DNA from: CAVVAL01 sp963742725
Lineage (GTDB): Bacteria; Actinomycetota; Actinomycetes; Mycobacteriales; Cryptosporangiaceae
Direction: 5' to 3'
Assembly: GCA_963742725.1 (NCBI GenBank)
Contig: CAVUMX010000001.1
Coordinates: 868,001-932,000, forward strand
Length of the DNA stretch: 64,000 bases
Each line of letters starts with the position of its first letter. Position 1 is the first letter of the stretch. Under the pieces are notes generated by a model. It saw nothing but the letters and a program-made list of their open reading frames with translations. It was not told where the DNA came from and made no database searches. This document shows positions 33,364 to 42,709 of the stretch, one piece after another. The position numbers were made by a program, and so were the translations under genes.

Positions 33364-34329
33364 CTACGCCGTGTTGGCCGTCGAGTTGGCGAACGGCGCG
33401 ATGGACAGCGCGGGCGGCGCGAGATCCCAGGCACGGAGGATCCGTGCGACATCGATGCGGCCCTCCGGGGGCAGCTCGGTGATCGGCGGCCGGACCGCAC
33501 GGCCGCACAGTCCGAGCTGGGCGAGGGCTTCCTTCACGACAGACACGTTGTCGGCGCTGCCGTCGCGGGCGCGCAGGTCCTCGATCGGCTTGAGGGTGGC
33601 CCAGAGCCGCATCGCCGCGGTCTGGTCCCCCGCGTCGAGGTAGCGCCACAACTGCACGGACAGCTCGGGGGCGATCGTCGCCAGCCCGGACGTGAACCCG
33701 CGCGCACCGACCAGCCAATAGAACGGTGCCCAGGTCTCGGCCAGCCCGCAGACCCAGGTCAGCCGGGCCGGATCGACGGCGGCGACGGCGTCGGCGAGCG
33801 CGAACACGTCCGGGATCGCGTACTTGACGCCGACGACGTTCGGGCAGGCGTCGGCGAGCGCGGCGAAGGCGGCGGGCGGCACGAGCGGGCTGCGGACGTA
33901 GCAGACGACGCCGAGTTCGGGCACCGCGTCGGCGATCGCGCGGTGGTAGGCGACCCAGCCGTCGACCGACTGGTACGGGTGGACGGGCTGGTGGATCATC
34001 ACGCCCTGCACGCCGGCCTCCCGGGCGGCGCACGCCTGGTCGGCGGCCCGCGCGACGTCGTACCCGACACCGGCGATCACGGTCGCGCGGCCGTCCACCG
34101 CGGCGACGGTCACCCGGACGGCACGGTCCAGCTCGGACGGTGCCAGCGCGTAGAACTCGCTGGTGTTGCCGTTCGGCGTGACGGCGCGGACGCCACCCGC
34201 CACCATCCGCCGCACGATCGCCGCGTACGCGTTCTCGTCCATCCGGCCGGCGCCGTCGAACGGTGTGACCGTGATGGCCACGACCGATCGCAACGCCTCC
34301 CGGACCTCCTCTGTATGTCCCTCCACCAT
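33364..34329 (-). CDS. Dihydrodipicolinate synthase family lyase/dehydratase (sugar-acid type)
   Basis: This 321-residue class I aldolase-fold enzyme has Schiff-base Lys169 (NVVGVKYAIPD) and the catalytic Tyr144 (CYVRSPL). The phosphate/carboxylate-binding segment is TPNGNTSEFYAL rather than the DapA GTTGE motif, so it is not a lysine-pathway DapA. Relatives include 2-keto-3-deoxy-sugar-acid aldolases and the L-2-keto-3-deoxyarabonate or 5-keto-4-deoxyglucarate dehydratases. Its neighbours (IlvD/Edd dehydratase, GH27, GH28) support action on the product of an aldonate dehydratase. The ATG at 34329 follows GGGAGG closely; GTG 34326 is an alternative start. Its promoter carries the GntR-like palindrome. 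Confidence 0.85.
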   Translation of the reverse strand: MVEGHTEEVREALRSVVAITVTPFDGAGRMDENAYAAIVRRMVAGGVRAVTPNGNTSEFYALAPSELDRAVRVTVAAVDGRATVIAGVGYDVARAADQACAAREAGVQGVMIHQPVHPYQSVDGWVAYHRAIADAVPELGVVCYVRSPLVPPAAFAALADACPNVVGVKYAIPDVFALADAVAAVDPARLTWVCGLAETWAPFYWLVGARGFTSGLATIAPELSVQLWRYLDAGDQTAAMRLWATLKPIEDLRARDGSADNVSVVKEALAQLGLCGRAVRPPITELPPEGRIDVARILRAWDLAPPALSIAPFANSTANTA

Positions 34330-34361
34330 TCCTCCCCTCGCCCTACCGCAAATCCCAGCCT

Positions 34362-34386
34362 TGATATCTTGGCATACCAGATATCA
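34362..34386. promoter_or_regulatory. Nested operator: TGATATCT-N9-AGATATCA around TTGGCATACCAG
   Basis: Perfect 8-bp arms (34362-34369 and 34379-34386) flank a core that matches 10 of 12 positions of the palindrome in front of gntR. It lies between the divergent DHDPS-family and GH27 genes, 33-57 nt from the former start. A second inverted repeat, AAAGGT-N11-ACCTTT (34399-34421), lies next to it. Confidence 0.6.
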
Positions 34387-34556
34387 GATCCTTGACGTAA
34401 AGGTGTAGACCTCCTACCTTTGGTCGCGACTATGCGGTTACTGCCCCTTTTCGTCAACGTTTCGCGAGGGTGACCACCACCCGCGCGATCACCTAATGGT
34501 CGGATTGATCTGACCGGTCCAGCGTCGCAGGAGCCCGCCACCCCCTGGAGCCCACC

Positions 34557-36164
34557 ATGCGTAGAAACCGACTGGCCGCAACTCTGGCCGCCGCGCTCCT
34601 CACCGCCACGGCCGCCTTCGCCGGCGCCGCGGCCGGATTGGCCACCGAGGTCGCAGCGCCGCCGCAACCCGCGTTCGCGCTGGAGAACGGCCTGGCCCGC
34701 ACACCGCCGATGGGCTTCAACAACTGGAACACCACGCACTGCCGCGCCGACTTCAACGAGGCGATGGTCAAGGGGATCGCGGACATCTTCGTGTCGCGCG
34801 GCCTCAAGGACGCCGGCTACCAGTACGTCAACATCGACGACTGCTGGGCACTCCCGCAGCGCAACGCGCAGGGCAACCTGGTGCCCGACCCCAAGCGCTT
34901 CCCCAACGGGATCAAGGCCGTCGCCGACTACGTGCACGGCAAGGGCCTCAAGTTCGGCATCTACACCAGCGCCGGCACCAAGACGTGCAACACCGCCGGG
35001 TTCCCCGGCGCGCTGAACAACGAGCAGCGCGACGCGAACCTGTTCGCCAGCTGGGGCGTCGACTACCTCAAGTACGACAACTGCAACAACCAGGGCGTGG
35101 ACGCGCGGATGCGGTACACGAAGATGCGTGACGCGCTCGCCGCCACCGGCCGGCCGATCGTCTACTCGATCTGCGAGTGGGGCCAGAACCAGCCGTGGAC
35201 GTGGGCGCAGGACGTCGGCAACCTGTGGCGCACGACCGGCGACATCAACGACACGTACGCCAAGATGGTGTCGATCGCGAAGCGGAACATGAGCCTCGCC
35301 CAGTACGCCAAGCCCGGCGCGTGGAACGACCCGGACATGCTGGAGATCGGCAACGGCGGCATGACGGCAACGGAGTACCGCAGCCACTTCAGCCTCTGGG
35401 CGGTCATGGCCGCGCCGCTGCTCATCGGCTCCGACCTGCGCAAGGTCAACGCCGACACGTTCACGATCCTGACGAACACCGACGTGGTCGCGATCGACCA
35501 GGACACGCTCGGCAAGCAGGCCACGATCGTCAGCCAGGCCGGCGGCCGGCACATCCTGTCGAAGCAGCTCGCCAACGGCGACCGCGCGGTCGCGCTGTTC
35601 AACGAGATGGGCACGACCCAGACGATCAGCACGACGGCCGCCGCCATCGGGCTCGGCGGTTCGGCGTCGTACAACCTCAAGGACCTCTGGACCAAGTCGA
35701 ACCGGACGACCACCGGAGCGATCAGCGCCAGCGTCCCGGCCCACGCCACCGTCCTCTACCGCGTCTCGCGCGGCGGGCCGGCGCCGACCAACCGGTACGA
35801 GGCCGAGGCCGCGACGATCGCCCAGGGCACAGTCGACTCCAACCACGCCGGCTACAGCGGCGCCGGATTCGTCAACTACGCCAATGCCGCCGGCAGCTAC
35901 GTCGAGTTCTCGGTGAACGCGGCGACCGCCGGACCCGCGACCCTCACGTTCCGGTACGCCAACGGCACGGCGGCCAACCGTCCGATGGACATCGTCGTGA
36001 ACGGCGGGGCGCCCGTCGCCACGAACTTCCCGAGCACGACGACGTGGCCGAACTGGCAGTCGACCACCGTCAGCGTGACGTTGCAGGCCGGCGCGAACAC
36101 GGTCCGGGCGACCGCCACCGGGGCCGCCGGCGGCCCCAACGTCGACTACCTCGAACTGACCTGA
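34557..36164 (+). CDS. Secreted GH27 alpha-galactosidase with C-terminal CBM35-like domain
   Basis: This 535-residue protein starts at ATG 34557 behind TGGAG. It has a Sec signal peptide (MRRNRLAATLAAALLTATAAFAGAA). The catalytic barrel begins TPPMGFNNWN, with nucleophile Asp174 in YLKYDNCN and acid/base Asp229 in WRTTGDI, followed by the beta-sandwich domain to about residue 405. Residues about 412-534 (NRYEAEAATIAQGTV to GGPNVDYLEL) form a CBM35/CBM6-like module. It cleaves terminal alpha-galactose from galactomannan, raffinose-type sugars or arabinogalactan. It is separated from the following GH28 gene by palindromic element B and is probably under the GntR/FCD regulator. Confidence 0.94.
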   Translation: MRRNRLAATLAAALLTATAAFAGAAAGLATEVAAPPQPAFALENGLARTPPMGFNNWNTTHCRADFNEAMVKGIADIFVSRGLKDAGYQYVNIDDCWALPQRNAQGNLVPDPKRFPNGIKAVADYVHGKGLKFGIYTSAGTKTCNTAGFPGALNNEQRDANLFASWGVDYLKYDNCNNQGVDARMRYTKMRDALAATGRPIVYSICEWGQNQPWTWAQDVGNLWRTTGDINDTYAKMVSIAKRNMSLAQYAKPGAWNDPDMLEIGNGGMTATEYRSHFSLWAVMAAPLLIGSDLRKVNADTFTILTNTDVVAIDQDTLGKQATIVSQAGGRHILSKQLANGDRAVALFNEMGTTQTISTTAAAIGLGGSASYNLKDLWTKSNRTTTGAISASVPAHATVLYRVSRGGPAPTNRYEAEAATIAQGTVDSNHAGYSGAGFVNYANAAGSYVEFSVNAATAGPATLTFRYANGTAANRPMDIVVNGGAPVATNFPSTTTWPNWQSTTVSVTLQAGANTVRATATGAAGGPNVDYLELT

Positions 36165-36173
36165 CCCGCCGTT

Positions 36174-36236
36174 CCCGAGTTTCGGACTTTTGAGGGTCCG
36201 GGGAGCCGGACCACCCTCAAAAGTCCGAAACTCGGG
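36174..36236. terminator. Palindromic element B: 24-bp perfect hairpin between GH27 and GH28 genes
   Basis: The arms 36174-36197 and 36213-36236 are perfectly complementary (CCCGAGTTTCGGACTTTTGA as first 20 bases). The 15-nt loop CCGGGGAGCCGGACC shares GGGGAGCC and its 15-nt size with element A at 709-755. It begins 9 nt after the GH27 stop. It may terminate GH27 transcripts or protect mRNA ends. Confidence 0.75.
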
Positions 36237-36260
36237 CGGGCGCCGGAGGAGGCACCGGAC

Positions 36261-37639
36261 ATGAGCACGTCCCGTCGTGAATTCCTGGCAGCGGCCGGGG
36301 CCGCCGCGTTCCTGGGCGCGGCCCTGCCCGGCACGGCGAGGGCCGCGTCGCCGTGGGACGAGGTGCCGGCGATCCTCCGCCGGATCGTGCCGCCGACGTT
36401 CCCGGCACGCGATTTCCCGATCACGGCGTACGGCGGCAAGGGCGATGGCCGGGCCGACAACACCCGGGCGTTCCGCGACGCCGTGATCGCGTGCAACAAG
36501 GCGGGCGGCGGCCGGGTGGTCGTGCCGAAGGGTACGTACCTCACGGGCCCGATCCACCTGCTCAGCAACGTGAACCTGCACGTGGAGGGCGGCGCCACCG
36601 TCCTGTTCAGCACCGACCGCGCGAAGTACCTGCCGGTCGTGTTCACCAGGTGGCAGGGCATCGAGTGCTACAACTGGTCGCCGTTCGTGTACGGCCACGG
36701 GCTGACGAACGTCGCGCTGACCGGCAAGGGATCGCTCAACGGGCAGGGCGACACGTGGAAGCCGCTCGGCAGCGGCGGGGCCAGCTGGCGGTCGCTGCAG
36801 GAGATGGCCGAGGAGAACAGGCCGGTGTCGCAGCGGCGGTTCGGCGACGGGCACACGCTGCGGCCGAACATGATCCAGTTCTACCGCTGCACGAACGTGC
36901 TGATCGCCGACGTCACGATCGTCAAACCGCCGATGTGGACGATCCATCCGGTGCTGTCGACCAACGTCACGGTGCGCGGTGTCACGGTCAACAGCCGGGG
37001 CGGCGGCGGCAACAACGACGGCTGCGACCCGGAGAGCTGCACGGACGTGCACATCGTCGGGTGCACGTTCGACACCGGTGACGACTGCATCGCGATCAAG
37101 TCCGGACGGGACGTCGAGGGGCGCCGGATCAACGCCCCGAGCCAGAACATCGTCATCCAGGACTGCACGTTCGTGTTCAGCAACCGGGGCGCGATCTGCA
37201 TCGGCAGCGAGGCGTCGGGCGGCGCGCGGAAGATCTTCGCGGAGAACTCGCGGGTCAACCCGGCGAACCGGCCGGACGCGTTCTGGTACGCGCTGTTCAT
37301 CAAGACGAACCAGCTCCGGGGCGGCGTCACCGACGGCGTGTACCTGCGCGACATCACCGGCGCCAAGTTCATGAAGGACCCGGTGTTCGTCACCGCGAAC
37401 TACAGCAGCCCCGGCCCGGGCCCGACCGTGCAGCCGACCATCCAGAACGTCCACATCGACGGCCTGACGATGCGCGACATCAAGGGGTACGCGGTCAACC
37501 TGGACGGTCGCAGCGGCGCCACGATGCGGCGGATCACCGTCACGAACAGCACGTTCACGAACGCCGCGCAGAGCAGGCCGAGGATCAGCAACGCGTCGGA
37601 GGTAACGTTCACGAACGTGACGGTCAACGGCACCCCGGT

Positions 37640-37643
<4 letters not shown>
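36261..37643 (+). CDS. Tat-exported GH28 polygalacturonase-like hydrolase
   Basis: This 460-residue protein starts at ATG 36261 behind GGAGG-like AGGAGGC. The N-terminus TSRREFLAAAGAAAFLGAALPGTARA is a Tat signal, unlike the Sec signals of neighbouring hydrolases. Beta-helix motifs follow: FPITAYGGKGDG, NNDGCDPESC (Asp253, Asp256), TGDDCIAIKSG (Asp274, Asp275) and GAICIGSEASGG (residues 310-321), where the canonical GHG histidine is replaced. The ICIGSE form is seen in exo-acting and rhamnogalacturonan-type GH28 enzymes. It would release galacturonic acid or a related unit from pectin. The IlvD/Edd gene overlaps its stop by ATGA, a direct link between polymer cleavage and sugar-acid dehydration. 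Confidence 0.9.
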
Positions 37644-39348
<1,705 letters not shown>

Positions 39349-39352
<4 letters not shown>

Positions 39353-40239
39353 TCCCAGGTCCAGGCGATGCCGATGACGCCGGCCGTCACGTCGTTGACG
39401 ACGAGGTGCACGTCGTGGTCCGGGCTCAGCGGCAGCTCGGCGGTGCGGCGCGGCGGCTCGTCCAGGCCGGCGCTGGCGTAGGAGTGGCACTGCTGTGGCA
39501 CGGCGTCGGGATGGAACCGCACCTGGATCAGGTAGTGGCTGACGGCCGTCCGGAAGCCGTGCGCGTGCTCGGAGCACACCGGCGCCGACGCGCCTTCCCG
39601 TACCTCGTCGTCGAAGACCCAGGTGTCGCCCGCCGACAGGACGGTCCCGAACAGCAGCTCGGCGACCAGGACGGGCTGGCTGGGGTGGCGGTGGACGGCG
39701 CCGAGCCGGCAGTTCTCCCCCGCCACCACGGTGACGTCGGCGATGTCGCAGCCTGGGTCGCCGAAGAACCGCGTGACGTACCGGTCGACGCCGTCGCGGA
39801 GCGCGCGGACGACCGTCCGGGTGCGGACGACCGGCGCCCGGCGATCGGCGTTCACCACGAGCTTCTGCTGGCAGCTCAGCACGTCGATGTCGCGGAGCCG
39901 GGAGCCGGGCAGGCGGTCCAGGAGTTCGCCGAGCGGGCCGTCGTTCTCCTCCAGTCCGTCGCGACGCTTGATGCCGTCGGTGTGCAGCAGGCAGAGCAGC
40001 GCGGACGGCGGTAACCCGAGGATCTCCTCCAGCGCCCGGACCGCGCGCAGTGAGTTGGCACGCTCCGGCCGGCTGTGGCCGTGTTGCCAGTTGCTGAGGC
40101 TCGACAGCCCGATCGGGATGCCGCGTTCGGCCAGCCGCGACTGGAGCCGTTCGAGGGTGAGGCCACGGCACTTGATGGCAGCCCGCAGCGACGCGTCGAA
40201 CGGCCCGGTGTGGACAACCGCGCCGGAACCGTCGGTCAC
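39349..40239 (-). CDS. XRE-family helix-turn-helix protein with C-terminal sensor-like region
   Basis: From GTG 40239 this 296-residue protein has an N-terminal XRE-type HTH (about 15-75: LRAAIKCRGLTLERLQSRLAERGIPIGLSSLSNWQHG) and a long C-terminal region with beta-rich, cupin-like stretches (VHRHPSQPVLVAELLFG, THTW-like DTWVFDDEV) but no clear family. There is no ribosome site; TATTCT lies 7 nt upstream, which fits leaderless translation from GTG. Its stop overlaps the end of the convergent IlvD/Edd gene by 4 bp. Similar HTH proteins are common and uncharacterised in actinobacteria. A link to the sugar-acid module is possible but unproven. Confidence 0.75.
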
Positions 40240-40246
40240 GCGGTAC

Positions 40247-40252
40247 AGAATA
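40247..40252 (-). promoter_or_regulatory. -10 element of a likely leaderless promoter (XRE regulator)
   Basis: TATTCT on the minus strand lies 7 nt before GTG 40239. The same hexamer is found 8 nt before the start at 29469. Confidence 0.4.
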
Positions 40253-40371
40253 GTCCATTTTAGGCGCCTTGCCCTGGCGAGTCGAGCGGCCGGGATGAGG
40301 CGAAATTTTACGCATTGCACCGAATTCGCGCCGGTAATAGGAACGTTATTACGCCATCGCGAGGAGATGTG

Positions 40372-40960
40372 ATGCGCAGATCCCCGTTGCTCGTCGTCGC
40401 CGTCTTAGCGGCACTGACCGGAGGCACCACGCCCGCCGCCGCCGACCCGTCCACCACGATCATCGGCGGCGTCAACGCCACCGAGGCATACCCGTTCTCC
40501 GTGTCGATGCAGAACCGAAGCGGTGACCACTTCTGCGGCGCCGCGCTGGTCCAGCTCACGTCCCCGGTCAGCCACGGATGGGAGACTCGACACCAGCGTC
40601 CTACCGGACAGCCGGTGCGGCACGGGGACGGTCGAACTGTGCGTCGGCAACATCGACGGGTGGCGGGGGGCCTGCTACGGCGATTCCGGCGGACCGGCCG
40701 TCATCCGAGTCGGGGGTGTCTGGCGGCTCGCCGGCACCACCAGCGGCGGGATCTCACCCATCTGCGGGCAGGGTCCGTCGATCTATGTGGACTCCAGCAC
40801 GCACCGCTCGTGGATCGACAGCGTCGCCGGCGACGACGTGGTCACGACGTACACGGTCAACGCGTCGTCCGAGGTGGCCAACGGCGGATGGAGGTTCCAG
40901 GTCCAGGACACGGCGGGCGGCGACGTCGGCCGTATCGACCTGTGGAGCCTCCAGTTCTGA
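40372..40960 (+). pseudogene. Remnant of a secreted trypsin-like (S1) protease with P-domain, internally deleted and frameshifted
   Basis: ATG 40372 has a good GAGGAG site and a signal peptide (MRRSPLLVVAVLAALTGGTTPAAA). The mature N-terminus IIGGVNATEAYPFSVSMQ continues to HFCGAALVQ, where the chain should reach the catalytic His (TAAHC). Instead sequence is lost, the frame changes near 40550-40590, and the next frame resumes at LDTSVLPDSRCGTG, then CYGDSGGPAVI with the catalytic Ser and the C-terminal strands. The P-domain that should follow is also shortened to its last ~40 residues (ANGGWRFQVQDTAGGDVG). The His and Asp of the triad are absent, so no active protease can be made. The deletions mark real decay, not a single sequencing error. 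Confidence 0.85.
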
Positions 40961-40972
40961 CCGGGTGCGGTG

Positions 40973-41004
40973 GGGGCGAGCCGTGGGTGACCACGGCTCG
41001 CCCC
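40973..41004. terminator. 14-bp hairpin between the protease remnant and the S1-like gene
   Basis: GGGGCGAGCCGTGG (40973-40986) and CCACGGCTCGCCCC (40991-41004) form a perfect stem with a GTGA loop between convergent genes. Confidence 0.85.
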
Positions 41005-41010
41005 TGGGCC

Positions 41011-42570
41011 TCACTCCGTGGTGGTCGGCTTCGTCCACTTCTGGTTGGCGCCGCCGTGGCAGGGGTGAGTCGTGACCCGGCTGCCCTTCTGACCGAACGT
41101 GCCGTCGAGGCAGTTGCCGTTCACCGCGGTCACGATCGACCCGTCGGCCCGCAGCTCCCACTTCTGGGCCGCCGTGCCGTTGCACTCGAACAGGTACGCG
41201 TACTTGGCGGGCCCTTCGGCGGGCGGGCCGTTCATATCCAGGCACTTGCCCATGACCCGCAGCGACCCGTCGGCGTTGGTCGAGAAGGTCTGGGCCAGCT
41301 CCACGGGGTCGTACGCCGGGTGGCACGACCACAGGATGAAGTTGGTGCGGTTCTCATAGCTCGCGCCCGACACGTCCAGGCACAGGTCGCTGACCCCGAC
41401 GACCCGGCCGGTCTTGACCGGCTCGGTGGGCATCGTCCACTTCTGGTTGTCGCCGCTGTGACACGGGTGGGTGCTGACCCTGCTCCCGGCCTGACCATCC
41501 GTGCCGTCGAGGCAGTGGCCGTTGCGCACCGACACGATCGACCCGTCGCCGCGAACCTCCCACTTCTGCGCCGGCGTGCCGTTGCACTCGAACAGGTGCG
41601 CGAACTGGCCCGGTCCGGTCTGCGGGCCGTTCATGTCCAGGCACTTGCCCATGATCCGCAGCGACCCGTCGCTCGTGGCGGTGAACGTCTGCGCCAACTT
41701 CACCGGGTCGTACTTCGGGTGGCACGGCCACAGGATGAAGGGCGTCCCGTTGTCCGTGCCGACGCCCGACACGTCCAGGCACAGGTTGTTGATGCCGGTC
41801 ACGTCGCCGGTACGGGCGTTGGACGGATCGGTGACGTCCCGGATCCAGTCCACCGCGGTGTCGACGCGTGTCTCGACGGCGCCGCGCCGGGTCTCGGTCT
41901 CGCCGTAGCAGCCGCCCTGCCAGGACGCGTGGTTGATCGCCACGAGCTCGAACGCGCCGCCGACCTCACGGACCGCGGGCCCACCGGAGTCGCCCTTGCA
42001 GATGGACGCGTCGGCCGGCGTGTGCCCGGTGATGTTCAGCGTCGTGGGGGCCACCGACTCCACCGAGAACTGCGCGGAGTGCAGCAGGTCCGGGACCCAC
42101 TCCGTGGTCGTCCGCCCGTACCCGGCGACCCGCAGCACGTCACCGGCGGCCGGCGCCGTCGTGCTGAGCCGCACCGGCGCGATGTCCGTCACCGGCTCGG
42201 CCAGCCGTGCCAGCACCAGGTTCCGGTCCGGCCGCCCGACCAGCTCGGTCACCCGCACCACCCGGCCCGCCGTGCCGGACAGGTCCGTGCGGCCGATCGT
42301 CGCGGTGGTGGCCTTCTTCGGTATCCCCTTCGGGACCGTCTCCCCCGGCGCGATGTTCTCCGGGAAACAGCTCGCGGCCGTGGCCACCCATTGCCGGTCC
42401 ACCAGCGCGCCGCTACAGCTCCGGTCACCGACGTCGACCTTCGCGACGAACGCGTACGCGCCGGCCGCCGACGGCGCACCCCCGCCGATGGCCTGCGCCG
42501 GCACCCCGCCGCCTAACGTCAATGCGAGCAGGCCGGCGCCACCGGCCACCCAGCGATGCACTGCACTCAT
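41011..42570 (-). CDS. Secreted S1 trypsin homologue with broken catalytic triad and two ricin-type lectin domains
   Basis: This 519-residue protein starts at ATG 42570 and has a signal peptide ending PAQA. The trypsin fold spans about 28-245. The His position reads TAASC (Ser67 instead of His), the Asp position reads DRNLVLARL (Asn117), and only the Ser remains (Ser195 in CKGDSGGPA). Two consecutive beta-trefoil domains follow (about 255-385 and 390-515), with repeated LCLDVSG, GKCLDMNG, CNGTxAQKWE and NQKWT motifs. It is therefore probably a secreted carbohydrate-binding protein that kept the protease fold for binding. As far as I recall, TAASC-type S1 relatives recur in actinobacteria; the additional Asp loss makes protease activity very unlikely. 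Confidence 0.88.
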   Translation of the reverse strand: MSAVHRWVAGGAGLLALTLGGGVPAQAIGGGAPSAAGAYAFVAKVDVGDRSCSGALVDRQWVATAASCFPENIAPGETVPKGIPKKATTATIGRTDLSGTAGRVVRVTELVGRPDRNLVLARLAEPVTDIAPVRLSTTAPAAGDVLRVAGYGRTTTEWVPDLLHSAQFSVESVAPTTLNITGHTPADASICKGDSGGPAVREVGGAFELVAINHASWQGGCYGETETRRGAVETRVDTAVDWIRDVTDPSNARTGDVTGINNLCLDVSGVGTDNGTPFILWPCHPKYDPVKLAQTFTATSDGSLRIMGKCLDMNGPQTGPGQFAHLFECNGTPAQKWEVRGDGSIVSVRNGHCLDGTDGQAGSRVSTHPCHSGDNQKWTMPTEPVKTGRVVGVSDLCLDVSGASYENRTNFILWSCHPAYDPVELAQTFSTNADGSLRVMGKCLDMNGPPAEGPAKYAYLFECNGTAAQKWELRADGSIVTAVNGNCLDGTFGQKGSRVTTHPCHGGANQKWTKPTTTE

Positions 42571-42678
42571 CGAACCCCCGTTGCACGACCGTTCCAGTCG
42601 GGCGCCCGGTCGGGCACCCGACGGAGATATTCCGGCCGCGGCGCCCGGACGGCTACGGTGTCCGGCCGCTTTTCCATT

Positions 42679-42702
42679 CCCGTTGCAGATATCCGCAACG
42701 GG
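42679..42702 (-). terminator. Hairpin terminator after the Ser/Thr kinase gene
   Basis: CCCGTTGC (42679-42686) pairs with GCAACGGG (42695-42702) around an 8-nt loop, 7 nt beyond the kinase stop on the minus strand. Confidence 0.65.
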
Positions 42703-42709
42703 CCGGAGG

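Noticed and set aside
34110..37454. Minus-strand open frame of about 1114 codons opposite the GH27 and GH28 genes
   Set aside because: It spans two unrelated plus-strand genes and their intergenic hairpin, has no domain and is a compositional artefact.
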